A stretch of 64,000 nucleotides of DNA from an uncultured Lachnospiraceae bacterium (GTDB lineage: Bacteria > Bacillota > Clostridia > Lachnospirales > Lachnospiraceae): the NCBI GenBank assembly GCA_910579285.1, contig CAJTTT010000004.1, positions 56,020 through 120,019 of the forward strand. Direction: 5' to 3'. Below are positions 24,796 through 32,897 of this stretch, piece by piece. Every line of letters begins with the position of its first letter. The first letter of the stretch is position 1. The notes below the pieces were generated by a model that searched no databases, was not told where the DNA came from, and was given only the letters and a program-made list of their open reading frames with translations. Position numbers and translations under genes: made by a program.

Positions 24796-26320
24796 CTAAT
24801 GTTCCTCCTGCCATAATTAATCCAATTGTCTTTTCATCCACCTCACCCTGTTTAAAGGTACACCGGATGGCGCCGTCGTAAATGACCCCGATGGTGTCCG
24901 AAACGTTCATCACCTCGTCCAGCTCCAGTGAGATGAGAAGCACTGCTTTCCCTTTGTCCCGCTCCCTGACAAGCATCTTGTGAACGTACTCGATGGCTCC
25001 CACATCCAGTCCTCTGGTAGGCTGCACAGCAATCAAAAGGTCAGGATTGTTGGCAATCTCCCTGCCGATAATCACCTTCTGCTGGTTACCGCCGGAAAGT
25101 CCTCTGATCGCCAGCTCCTCACAGGAATCCGGGCGCACATCATAGTCCTTCAAAAGCCCGGAGGCAAATTTGCGGATTTCCTTTCTGTTTAAAATGCTCT
25201 TCTGTGAAAAAGGCTCTTTCATATATGTGTCAAGCACCGCATTGTCCTCCACTGAGAAGTCCAGTACAAGTCCCCGTTTCTGCCGGTCCTCGTGGATTGT
25301 TGCAATGCCCGCGTCCATAGTTTCCCGCGTGGTTCTGTTTTCAATATTGTTTCCATTGATGCGTATAGTTCCGCTCTCCACCTTAATCAGGTTTGTGATC
25401 GCCTCCACCAGCTCCTTCTGCCCGTTACCGTCAATTCCTGCAATGCCAAAGATTTCTCCCCGCCTCACCTGCATGGACAGATTCTTGAGCACATACACCC
25501 CGCGGTTATCTTTCGCAGTCAGTCCGTTGACCTCAAACACCACATCTCCGGGCTTTGCCTCCTCCTTATCCACCACCAGCTTCACCCGGTGTCCAACCAT
25601 CATATCCGCAAGCTCCTCCTGGGACACCTTTGCCACCTCCACGGTGTCAATGTACTTTCCCCTGCGGATGATGCTGCAGTAGTCGGCAGAAGCCTTGATC
25701 TCCTTCAGCTTATGGGTAATGATGATGATGGTCTTCCCATCGTCCACCAGCTTGTGCATGATATCGATCAGGTCACCGATCTCCTGCGGCGTCAGCACTG
25801 CCGTCGGCTCATCCAGAATCAGTATATCCACGCCCCGGTACAGCGCCTTTAAGATTTCCACTCTCTGCTGCATGCCGACGGAGATATCTGAAATGTACGC
25901 GTCCGGGTCTACCTCGAGACCGTATTTTTTCACGATCCCCATAACCTCTTCCCTTGCTTTCTTAAGATCCACCACGCCGCCCGCTTTTGTCGTCTCATGT
26001 CCGAGAATGATGTTCTGTGTCACCGTGAAATTGTCCACAAGCATAAAGTGCTGGTGCACCATGCCAATCCCGTGGGCAATCGCCACGTTGGGATTTTTCA
26101 TCTCCACCTTTTCCCCGTACAGGTAAATGTCGCCCCCATTTGCCTGATACAGCCCGTATAAAATGTTCATCAGTGTGGTCTTTCCTGCTCCGTTTTCTCC
26201 CAGAACCGCGTGGATGGAGCCTTTTTTCACATCGAGCTGCACCTGGTCCAATGCCGTATAGGAGCCGAATTTTATCGTAATATCATGCATTTGAACCGCA
26301 TAGTCTTTTCTTACTTCCAT
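24779..26320 (-). CDS. nupO: Nucleoside ABC transporter ATP-binding protein (NupO-like, two cassettes)
   Basis: A 513-residue protein with two ATPase cassettes in one chain, as in the RbsA/NupO group. The first has Walker A GENGAGKTT near residues 38-46, signature ISVGMQQRVEIL and Walker B DILILDEPTA. The second has a degenerate Walker A (GIDGNGQKEL) and a good signature LSGGNQQKVIIGRE; such asymmetry is normal in this group. It powers import through NupP and NupQ. Start ATG at 26320, 13 bp after the lipoprotein gene. Confidence 0.92.
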   Translation of the reverse strand: MEVRKDYAVQMHDITIKFGSYTALDQVQLDVKKGSIHAVLGENGAGKTTLMNILYGLYQANGGDIYLYGEKVEMKNPNVAIAHGIGMVHQHFMLVDNFTVTQNIILGHETTKAGGVVDLKKAREEVMGIVKKYGLEVDPDAYISDISVGMQQRVEILKALYRGVDILILDEPTAVLTPQEIGDLIDIMHKLVDDGKTIIIITHKLKEIKASADYCSIIRRGKYIDTVEVAKVSQEELADMMVGHRVKLVVDKEEAKPGDVVFEVNGLTAKDNRGVYVLKNLSMQVRRGEIFGIAGIDGNGQKELVEAITNLIKVESGTIRINGNNIENRTTRETMDAGIATIHEDRQKRGLVLDFSVEDNAVLDTYMKEPFSQKSILNRKEIRKFASGLLKDYDVRPDSCEELAIRGLSGGNQQKVIIGREIANNPDLLIAVQPTRGLDVGAIEYVHKMLVRERDKGKAVLLISLELDEVMNVSDTIGVIYDGAIRCTFKQGEVDEKTIGLIMAGGTLDGKNS

Positions 26321-26333
26321 ATGTCCTTCTCTC

Positions 26334-27362
26334 CTATTTCCCCAACCCTTCTACAAAGGCTTGGTAAGTTTCCTCCGATACCGGGGGTGTCAGTTCCTCG
26401 TCAATAATCATCTGCTGCAGCTCCATCGCCTTTTCATAAACCGCAGGATCCATGATCTTGTTCTCTTCAGGAATGCCCACGCACCCTTCCTTCAGCCCAT
26501 AACTGTAGGTGTTGCCGCCGATTTCCTCACCGTTCATCGCCATAGTGGACACAAGCTCCACCGCAATGTTCGTGTTCTTCATGCCGGAAGTCAGTACATT
26601 GTCCGGCGCCAGATGAGACTGGTCCGTGTCGACGCCGATGACAAGTTTTCCGTTCTCCTTGGCGGATTCGATCACGCCGTAACCTGCGCCGCCCGCAGAG
26701 TGAAAGATAATGTCACAGCCGTTGGAGTACATCTTATTGGAGATCGCCTTCGCTTTCGCCGCGTCGGAATAACTCTCCGTAAACTGCGACTGCACCTCAA
26801 TCTCACGTCCCTGTACATATCCGGCGTATGCCACGCCGCCCATGTAGCCGTACTGGAACTGGTCGTTTAAGAAGCTCTTCATCGGTCCCACATAGCCCAC
26901 CTTATCCGTCTTCGTGGTAAGTCCCGCGATATAACCTACCAGGAAGGATGACTCCTGCGCACGGAATACCACGCCGGTACAGTTTTGGGGACTCTCATCA
27001 AACGCAAAATCCACGATGGCAAAATTGATATCCGGATTCATCTTCGCGATGGTCAGCATGGGATCTGCCAGCGAATAGCCGAGGGCCCACACAAGATCAC
27101 TGTAAGTGTCCGTCGCCCTGTCAATGTTTGTCAGGTAATCCGATGCCTGTTTTGATTCCAGCACCCTCACATCCGCACCCGTATGCTCCCCGAAACTCTG
27201 CAGTCCCTCCCATGATAACTGATTAAAGGACTGGTCGTTGATGCCTCCTGTGCCCGCCACCATAGACACCCGGTATACCGAATCATCTTTTTCAGCCATA
27301 CCGCAGCCCGCCAATGAACATGCCATCAGAACTGCCGGTATCACCTTTTTCCATTTTTTCAT
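26334..27362 (-). CDS. nupN: BMP-family nucleoside-binding lipoprotein
   Basis: A 342-residue substrate-binding protein of the basic membrane protein (Bmp/Med/PnrA) family. The lipoprotein signal peptide MKKWKKVIPAVLMACSLAGC predicts lipidation at Cys20. Family hallmarks are GTGGINDQSFNQLSWEGLQ at about residues 36-55 and GYSLADPMLTIAKMNPDINF further on. PnrA and NupN bind purine nucleosides. A four-hairpin spacer separates it from deoD upstream, which may protect or uncouple the transporter part of the mRNA so that the binding protein is made in excess. Confidence 0.92.
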   Translation of the reverse strand: MKKWKKVIPAVLMACSLAGCGMAEKDDSVYRVSMVAGTGGINDQSFNQLSWEGLQSFGEHTGADVRVLESKQASDYLTNIDRATDTYSDLVWALGYSLADPMLTIAKMNPDINFAIVDFAFDESPQNCTGVVFRAQESSFLVGYIAGLTTKTDKVGYVGPMKSFLNDQFQYGYMGGVAYAGYVQGREIEVQSQFTESYSDAAKAKAISNKMYSNGCDIIFHSAGGAGYGVIESAKENGKLVIGVDTDQSHLAPDNVLTSGMKNTNIAVELVSTMAMNGEEIGGNTYSYGLKEGCVGIPEENKIMDPAVYEKAMELQQMIIDEELTPPVSEETYQAFVEGLGK

Positions 27363-27397
27363 CTGCCCACCTGCTTTCTTTCTACACTAATCGTCAT

Positions 27398-27540
27398 GTC
27401 ACAGCTTCGCTGTGACTCAAATCGGTACGGAGAATGCCATATTTCAGGCATTCTCCTGCGTGAAACGGAGTTGCAACGCAACTCCTAGTACTTCTTAACG
27501 AAGCAGCTTCTGCTGCTGAGTTCTAGAAGTACTTTTCACG
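27398..27540. repeat. Array of nested hairpins between deoD and nupN
   Basis: Perfect stems are GTCACAGC/GCTGTGAC (27398-27416), GGAGAATGCC/GGCATTCTCC (27429-27456), GGAGTTGC/GCAACTCC (27467-27485), and AGTACTTCT/AGAAGTACT (27487-27533). An outer pair CGTGAAA/TTTCACG (27459-27465 and 27534-27540) encloses the last two, and its right arm overlaps the deoD stop codon. No U-runs follow, so these are not simple terminators. Processing or differential stability within the operon mRNA is a reasonable guess. Confidence 0.65.
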
Positions 27541-28246
27541 CTATCTCCAGAGCAATCTTCATCATATCCGTAAATCCTGTCTGACGGTCCTCCACCGACA
27601 GGGATTCTCCCCTGAAGGGCGCATCGGAAATGGTCAGCATGCAGAGCGCTCTTTTGCCCGCGTGCGCCGCATTCATATAGAGAGCCGCCGCTTCCATCTC
27701 AGCAGCAAGAACTCCCATCTTCGCCCACTTGCTCAGCGCGTCCTCATCGTTATTGTAGAAAATGTCCGAGGAGAGGATGTTGCCCGCCACAGTTCTGATG
27801 CTGAGACGTTCGCCGGTTTCCACCGCTTTCCTCGCCAGATCAAAATCGGCAATCGGCGCGAAGGTGCCGGGCAGGTTGTACTGTGCCGCATATGCGGAAT
27901 CGGTGCTTGCTCCCACGCCGATGACCACGTCGCGCAGGTTGACTTTGTCACTTAACGTACCAGCTGTGCCGATGCGGACGATCTGCTCCACTTCATAAAA
28001 ATTGAAAAGCTCGTAAGTATAAATGCCAACGGACGGGATTCCCATACCGCCTCCTGCGACTGTCACTCTCTTGCCCTGATAGTTTCCCGTGAATGCCAGC
28101 ATGTTTCTGACTGTGTTGACGCACTCAAAATCCGTGAGAAAATTCTCTGCGATAAATTTTGCCCTCAAAGGATCTCCCGGCATCAATACCGTCTTTGCAA
28201 TCTGTTCCTTAGCTGCTCCGATGTGTGGTGTAGGTGTTTTGCTCAT
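27536..28246 (-). CDS. deoD: Purine-nucleoside phosphorylase, DeoD type
   Basis: The hexameric DeoD enzyme splits purine (deoxy)nucleosides with phosphate into base and (deoxy)ribose 1-phosphate. It is 236 residues long. Visible motifs are MPGDPLRAKFIAENFL (phosphate site), GMGIPSVGIYTYELF, IRIGTAGTL, LAAEMEAAALY and TISDAPFRGE. It lies 27 bp after the Crp/Fnr-type regulator gene and before the transporter genes, and its product is the substrate of deoB in the same gene set. Confidence 0.95.
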   Translation of the reverse strand: MSKTPTPHIGAAKEQIAKTVLMPGDPLRAKFIAENFLTDFECVNTVRNMLAFTGNYQGKRVTVAGGGMGIPSVGIYTYELFNFYEVEQIVRIGTAGTLSDKVNLRDVVIGVGASTDSAYAAQYNLPGTFAPIADFDLARKAVETGERLSIRTVAGNILSSDIFYNNDEDALSKWAKMGVLAAEMEAAALYMNAAHAGKRALCMLTISDAPFRGESLSVEDRQTGFTDMMKIALEIA

Positions 28247-28273
28247 AATTTGTTTCTCCTTCCATTTTTGGTT

Positions 28274-28999
28274 TTAGTGAATCAGGTCTGTCTCCCGATA
28301 TGCCTTAAGTCTCTCGTACTGCTCCTGCGATATGCACAATTTGCTTCCCCGGCAGGAAAGGAACCCTTCCGCTTCCAGCTTCTGAATGCTCCTCTGTACC
28401 GTCCGCACGTTCATCCCGATACGCTGTGCAAGCTGTGCCTGGGTCTTTTGCAGAACATACTCTCCTGTCCCTTCCCATTTTCCGTAGGCCTGGGTCAGGT
28501 ACAGAACCAAACGGTCCCTGCCGTTCAGGAGCAGATATTTTCTCTCGTGAGAAATCTCCTGCGCCAGCGTCTGTGCAAAGATCCGCGCCCGCATGAAGAG
28601 CGCCCTGCTGTCCTGCCTCATCCAGCGCATGTAACCGGCCGTGGGAATCTTTAGCGCTTCGCAATCCGTTACGGCGTGGATCGTGTTCTGAAACTCTGTC
28701 AGTCCAGCGAAAGGTTCATAGTCACCGACGATGATGATACTGAAACCCGAACTCTCCACAAAACTGTACACATTGCCTAACATCTGGATATCCGTTACGC
28801 TGATCTCTCCTTTGATGATTCCCCATACATAGCTACAGTCCATCCCTGCCTGCATGATTGTCTGTCCCCTTGGAATCCTCTCGTACTGTATGGTGTGAAC
28901 CAGATCCTCAGGACAATCCTCAAAAAAATCCGTCAGGTACTGCCGCCGCTCTCCGCCCAATCTGGTGATCACCTCTGTCAATTCCTGCTTTGATTCCAT
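28274..28999 (-). CDS. Crp/Fnr-family transcriptional regulator
   Basis: A 241-residue regulator with an N-terminal cyclic-nucleotide-binding-type barrel (about residues 20-135) and a C-terminal winged helix (about 150-225). KTQAQLAQRIGMNVRTVQRS is the recognition helix-turn-helix. There is no cluster of four cysteines, so it is unlikely to be an iron-sulfur Fnr. It is 27 bp upstream of deoD and so heads the nucleoside operon; control of that operon is a natural inference. The ligand might be a nucleotide or nucleoside, but no sequence evidence fixes this. A perfect 8-bp inverted repeat lies about 125 bp upstream of its start. Confidence 0.85.
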   Translation of the reverse strand: MESKQELTEVITRLGGERRQYLTDFFEDCPEDLVHTIQYERIPRGQTIMQAGMDCSYVWGIIKGEISVTDIQMLGNVYSFVESSGFSIIIVGDYEPFAGLTEFQNTIHAVTDCEALKIPTAGYMRWMRQDSRALFMRARIFAQTLAQEISHERKYLLLNGRDRLVLYLTQAYGKWEGTGEYVLQKTQAQLAQRIGMNVRTVQRSIQKLEAEGFLSCRGSKLCISQEQYERLKAYRETDLIH

Positions 29000-29123
29000 T
29001 GTTCACCTCCTCCATTTTTACTATTTCCATATGCCGGTCTCAAAAATCGCCTCTCGCATTCGTCATATTTACCATTGCGCCCGCAAGTCATATCTATGTT
29101 ATATACAATTTTTCCAATACAAG

Positions 29124-29141
29124 ATACGACATGTGTCGTAT
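29124..29141. promoter_or_regulatory. Palindrome upstream of the Crp/Fnr-type regulator gene
   Basis: ATACGACATGTGTCGTAT has perfect 8-bp arms and a 2-bp centre. It lies upstream of the regulator's start in an AT-rich region that should hold the promoter. It may be the binding site of the regulator itself. On the plus strand it is followed by TTTTTTT and looks like a terminator, but there is no plus-strand gene to end. Confidence 0.45.
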
Positions 29142-29210
29142 TTTTTTGCATTTCATCTCCCATTCTCCGTTTTATACAATATCCCAAACATCGGATTGGA
29201 TATTTTGCAC

Positions 29211-29250
29211 AAAAAAAGGGAGCGCCTGCATCCGCTGATGCCTGTGCTCC
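29211..29250 (-). terminator. Terminator of the YG-repeat membrane protein gene
   Basis: On the minus strand, GGAGCACAGGCAT pairs with ATGCAGGCGCTCC (one mismatch), followed by CTTTTTTT. It lies about 20 bp after the stop codon and ends the yicC-to-YG-protein series. Confidence 0.85.
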
Positions 29251-29270
29251 GCTTCCTTACACGTTTCTCT

Positions 29271-31016
29271 TTAAAATACTTTCAAATATTTCTCGTACTC
29301 TTCATAGGTGGCCGTCACCCAGCCTTCCTCGTAATTAAAACCAATCTCCATGCCTTTTGGCGTATAAAAGACAATGATATCATCAGATTTAAAGTAATTC
29401 GTGATCTCCTGATCCGTCATGTAGGTCAGGTAAGTAATTTCCCCATTCTGTTCATCGCTCTTCTGCCTGAACTCCACGGAAAAATCATCGTCAACTGCAA
29501 GGATATCCCCATTGTCCAGAACGACTCCGTTCTTCATGTCAATATTAATGCTGCGCAGATAGACACCGCCGGTCCTGTCGTTGTACATCTCTTCCTGGTA
29601 AGCGATGCTCAGCTTATCCTCATCCATATAGGTCACATAGCCGATCAGGGAGGCCATAAAATAATTTTCCTCACTCTCCTTGACGTGGGACTCATACTCC
29701 TCCTCAAAGAGCGCTGTCATATCCTCCACTTCTGCTCTGATAACCTTGTTGATCTTATCCAGATTCGCTACGTTTTCTCCTGAAATAACAGGAATGGTAG
29801 CTGCTATTATGACATTTTCATAATCCGACTCATACTCATACTGCTCCAGCTCCACCTGATAGGTGAGGTCAGACCGAACTTCGTTGTGCAGATCATAATA
29901 CTTGTCATTATATTCGGCATCAAAATCATACCCGCCATCGTAAAAATCGTCATAATCGAAATAATCATCGTAGAAATAGTCATCGTAGTCGTAATCAAAG
30001 TCATCATCGAAATCATACAAATCGTCATACTCATCGTAATCATAGTCATCATCGAAGTCATACACCTCACGGCGGAAATCTTCCTTCTCTTTTTCCGAGA
30101 GCAGATTTACTGCCTTGCTTGCCAGCGCAAACACCGCCACGAGAAAGAGAACGATAATGGCAATCACGATTCCGACAATCAGTCCTGCGTTCTGCTTTTT
30201 CTGAGGCATGGCATAGGGACTGTACGGATTATCGTAAGGCGGCTGTCCGCCATAGGGAGGCTGACCACCGTAACCACCGCCCTGCTGCTGGTTTCCGTAA
30301 GCAGACTGTCCACCGTAACTGCCGGCCGGACTCCCATAAGGAGACTGTGCGCCATAGCCGCCATTCTGACTGCCGCAAGAAGGCTGCGCACCATAACCGC
30401 TGCTTTGCTCCTGATTCCCGTAAGCAGACTGCACACCATAGCCGTTCTGTCCCTGGTTTCCGTATGGGGGCTGCATGCCATAGCCGCCTCCCTGCTCCTG
30501 ATTCCCGTATGGGGGCTGCACACCATAGCCGCCCTGTTCCTGGTTCCCATAAGCAGGCTGTACACCATAGCCGCCATTCTGGCTCCCGTATGGAGGCTGT
30601 ACGCCATAGCCGCCTTGCTCCTGATTCCCGTATGGGGGCTGTGCGCTGTAACCGCTGGCCTGTTCCTGATTCCCATATGAGGGCTGCACACCATAACCGC
30701 CATTCTGGCTCCCGTATGGAGGCTGTGCGCTGTAACCGCCTCCCTGCTCTTCATTCCCGTAAGGGGGCTGTGCGCTGTAACTGCCGGGCTGGTTTCCGTA
30801 AGTGAACTGACTATCCGCCTGGCTTCCGGAAAAGAGTCCGTGTGTGTCCGCCACAACTGCCGCAGGCTCTGTCTCCTCCACGACAACGGCCGTCTCCACC
30901 ACTTCCGGCGTTGTATAAATATCTCTGCTGCTGTCAGATACATAGGGATCCGCATAGACCTCGTTTTCCCTGCCTGCGCCTCCCTGCATCCCTTCCAACT
31001 TGTCAGATTCGTTCAT
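29271..31016 (-). CDS. Membrane protein with YG/Q-rich repeats, Asp/Tyr-rich segment and DUF3298-like domain
   Basis: A 581-residue protein of unknown function. Residues about 73-264 are low-complexity repeats of the type PPYGNQEQGGYGVQ, nearly free of charge. One membrane segment (about 278-300, LIVGIVIAIIVLFLVAVFAL) follows KK at 273-274. Then comes a stretch made almost only of Asp, Tyr and Phe (about 318-375). The C-terminal 200 residues, with VIIAATIPVISGENVANLDKIN split around residue 401-422, TGGVYLRSINIDMKNG and FYTPKGMEIGF, resemble the extracytoplasmic DUF3298 domain seen in RsiV-like proteins. The basic residues before the membrane segment put the repeats in the cytoplasm. It lies 25 bp after cinA. 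Confidence 0.75.
   Translation of the reverse strand: MNESDKLEGMQGGAGRENEVYADPYVSDSSRDIYTTPEVVETAVVVEETEPAAVVADTHGLFSGSQADSQFTYGNQPGSYSAQPPYGNEEQGGGYSAQPPYGSQNGGYGVQPSYGNQEQASGYSAQPPYGNQEQGGYGVQPPYGSQNGGYGVQPAYGNQEQGGYGVQPPYGNQEQGGGYGMQPPYGNQGQNGYGVQSAYGNQEQSSGYGAQPSCGSQNGGYGAQSPYGSPAGSYGGQSAYGNQQQGGGYGGQPPYGGQPPYDNPYSPYAMPQKKQNAGLIVGIVIAIIVLFLVAVFALASKAVNLLSEKEKEDFRREVYDFDDDYDYDEYDDLYDFDDDFDYDYDDYFYDDYFDYDDFYDGGYDFDAEYNDKYYDLHNEVRSDLTYQVELEQYEYESDYENVIIAATIPVISGENVANLDKINKVIRAEVEDMTALFEEEYESHVKESEENYFMASLIGYVTYMDEDKLSIAYQEEMYNDRTGGVYLRSINIDMKNGVVLDNGDILAVDDDFSVEFRQKSDEQNGEITYLTYMTDQEITNYFKSDDIIVFYTPKGMEIGFNYEEGWVTATYEEYEKYLKVF
30225..30800 (-). repeat. In-frame YG/Q repeat array
   Basis: The array codes residues about 73-264 of the membrane protein, with some 14 to 16 imperfect units of 12 to 17 codons. 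Units have the form [P/S]-[P/A]-YGN-[Q/E]-x-Q-x-GGYG-[V/A/M]-Q. At DNA level long stretches recur almost exactly (for example around 30455-30540 and 30600-30650), so unit number probably varies by slippage or recombination. Confidence 0.8.
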
Positions 31017-31041
31017 TCTTCTCTCCTTTGAGTTACCCTCT

Positions 31042-32313
31042 CTATTTTTCCTTGCCGCCGAAAGTCACTTCACTGTAATACTGCAGGATACATTCCCGCA
31101 TCAGGGATAACGCCGCAGAAACCGTGCTCTCTCTGATTTTCTCCCGGCTTCCGTGGAAACGGCACTCTTTCACCGTCGTTCTTCCACACACATTACATGC
31201 GATATACACCAGTCCTACCGGCTTTTCAGGCGTCCCCCCGTCCGGCCCGGCAATTCCCGTGGTGGAGACGCTCACATCGGTTCTTGCAAGGGATGCCGCC
31301 GTCTTTGCCATCTCCCTGGCAATCTGCTCACTGACCGCCCCGTGCTTCATCAGAATATTTTTCTTGATACCCAAAAGCTTCCTCTTGGATTTATTGGAAT
31401 AAGTCACATAGCCGGACTTGAACACCTCCGACACGCCGGGCACATTGATGAGTCTGGCGGAAAGCATGCCGCCTGTACAAGACTCCACCGTACATGCCGT
31501 CAGTTTATTTGCCGCAAGCAGATCCACCACGGACTTCTCCAGCGTCACCTCGTTATCGGTGGTATAAACATGATTGCCAAAGCGGCCTTTCAGCTCCTTG
31601 ACCATAGGCTTCACAAGCTTTTTCGCCTCTTTTTCGTCCGGCGCCGTAGCTGTCACCCGAAGGTGTACCTCCCCGGTCTTGGCATAAGTCGCAATGGTCG
31701 GATTGTTCTGCGCACTGACCAGATCCTCCACCATACTCTCCGCCTTACTTTCGCCGACACCGCAGATTTTCACGGTCTGGGAATAAATGACGCCCGATGT
31801 AAGCCCCGAAAGATAAGGTATGATTGACTTTTCGAACATGGGTATCAGTTCCCCGGGCGGTCCGGGCATCAGCACTACATGCCTGTCGTTCTCCGCGATA
31901 ATGATACCGGGAGCAGTGCCGCCGGGATTTTCCACCACGATACAGCCCTCCGGCACCATCGCCTGCTTCCAGTTATTCTCCGTGATCTCCATGTTACGCT
32001 CCGCAAAAAACTGCCGGATCGCTTCCCTGGAAGGCTCATGCAGGTACAGCTCCCTGCCCATCACTTTTGCCGCAGCCTCCTTGGTCAGGTCATCCTGCGT
32101 GGGGCCAAGCCCGCCGGACAGAAGAATGATATCCGCCCTGGTAAGCGCCAGCCGAATCGTCTCCATCAGTCTCTCTTCGTTGTCGCCGACCACATCCTGA
32201 TGATAGCAGGAAAGCCCGAGTCCGGCGCATTTTTCCGCAAGATAGGCGGCGTTCGTGTTCACGATGTTTCCAAGCAGTATCTCTGTTCCGACTGCAATAA
32301 TTTCAACTGTCAT
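31042..32313 (-). CDS. cinA: CinA family protein (competence/damage-inducible protein A)
   Basis: A 423-residue two-domain protein. The N-terminal molybdopterin-binding-like domain (about 1-170) has AVGTEILLGNIVNTNAAYL and LLSGGLGPTQDDLTKEA and corresponds to the ADP-ribose pyrophosphatase part. The C-terminal domain (about 255-423), with CTVESCTGGMLSARLINVPG and GIAGPDGGTPEKPVGLVYIA, is the nicotinamide-mononucleotide deamidase part. It follows pgsA in the usual Firmicute order; recA, its frequent neighbour, is elsewhere in this window. Confidence 0.95.
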   Translation of the reverse strand: MTVEIIAVGTEILLGNIVNTNAAYLAEKCAGLGLSCYHQDVVGDNEERLMETIRLALTRADIILLSGGLGPTQDDLTKEAAAKVMGRELYLHEPSREAIRQFFAERNMEITENNWKQAMVPEGCIVVENPGGTAPGIIIAENDRHVVLMPGPPGELIPMFEKSIIPYLSGLTSGVIYSQTVKICGVGESKAESMVEDLVSAQNNPTIATYAKTGEVHLRVTATAPDEKEAKKLVKPMVKELKGRFGNHVYTTDNEVTLEKSVVDLLAANKLTACTVESCTGGMLSARLINVPGVSEVFKSGYVTYSNKSKRKLLGIKKNILMKHGAVSEQIAREMAKTAASLARTDVSVSTTGIAGPDGGTPEKPVGLVYIACNVCGRTTVKECRFHGSREKIRESTVSAALSLMRECILQYYSEVTFGGKEK

Positions 32314-32360
32314 AGCCCATCACCCTCTTTGTCAAAAACACCTGTTTCATTTGTCCCTAT

Positions 32361-32897
32361 TTACTTTTTGTTGTCCTGCATCACGCTCTTATTCTTGATC
32401 AGATAATCCACAAGCGATATCACCGTCAGAGCCAGCGCCACCCACATTACAATCTGTGTGACAAGGGCAAGCGGTGAAAGATCGGCAATCATCAGACAGA
32501 TCATAAGAATCTGGAAGGTCGTCTTAAACTTCCCCCAGTAGCTGGCTGCAATCACCACTCCGTTGTCCGAGGCCACCAGACGGAACCCGCTGATAATAAA
32601 CTCCCTGGCAATAATGACGATCACCACCCACGCCGGAATCCGCGCAAGTTCCACCAGACAGATCATCGCGGAACAGACAAGCAGCTTATCCGCCAGCGGA
32701 TCCATAAACTTGCCAAAGTTTGTGACCAGATTATATTTTCTGGCGATATAGCCGTCCAGAAAATCCGTCAGACTGGCTATCACAAAAATGGCCAGCGCGA
32801 TCCATTTGTCGTAAGCCGTGATATCAAACAGCAGAAGCACCACAAAAAACGGGATCAATATCACGCGAAATATCGTTAATTTATTCGGCAGATTCAT
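32361..32897 (-). CDS. pgsA: CDP-diacylglycerol-glycerol-3-phosphate 3-phosphatidyltransferase
   Basis: The membrane enzyme makes phosphatidylglycerol phosphate, the committed step to phosphatidylglycerol and cardiolipin. It is 178 residues long with four to five membrane segments. The CDP-alcohol phosphatidyltransferase motif D-G-x2-A-R-x8-G-x3-D-x3-D is present as DGYIARKYNLVTNFGKFMDP followed by LADK near residues 48-72. Its start overlaps the rimO 3' end by 17 bp. Confidence 0.95.
   Translation of the reverse strand: MNLPNKLTIFRVILIPFFVVLLLFDITAYDKWIALAIFVIASLTDFLDGYIARKYNLVTNFGKFMDPLADKLLVCSAMICLVELARIPAWVVIVIIAREFIISGFRLVASDNGVVIAASYWGKFKTTFQILMICLMIADLSPLALVTQIVMWVALALTVISLVDYLIKNKSVMQDNKK

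Noticed and set aside
29124..29147. Plus-strand intrinsic terminator (palindrome plus T-run)
   Set aside because: No plus-strand gene ends here; all neighbours are on the minus strand. An operator is the simpler reading.
30179..30955. Minus-strand alternative frame and plus-strand frames through the YG repeat array
   Set aside because: They arise because the repeat DNA is open in several frames. The chosen frame has the start with a ribosome-binding site, a membrane segment and a recognisable C-terminal domain.
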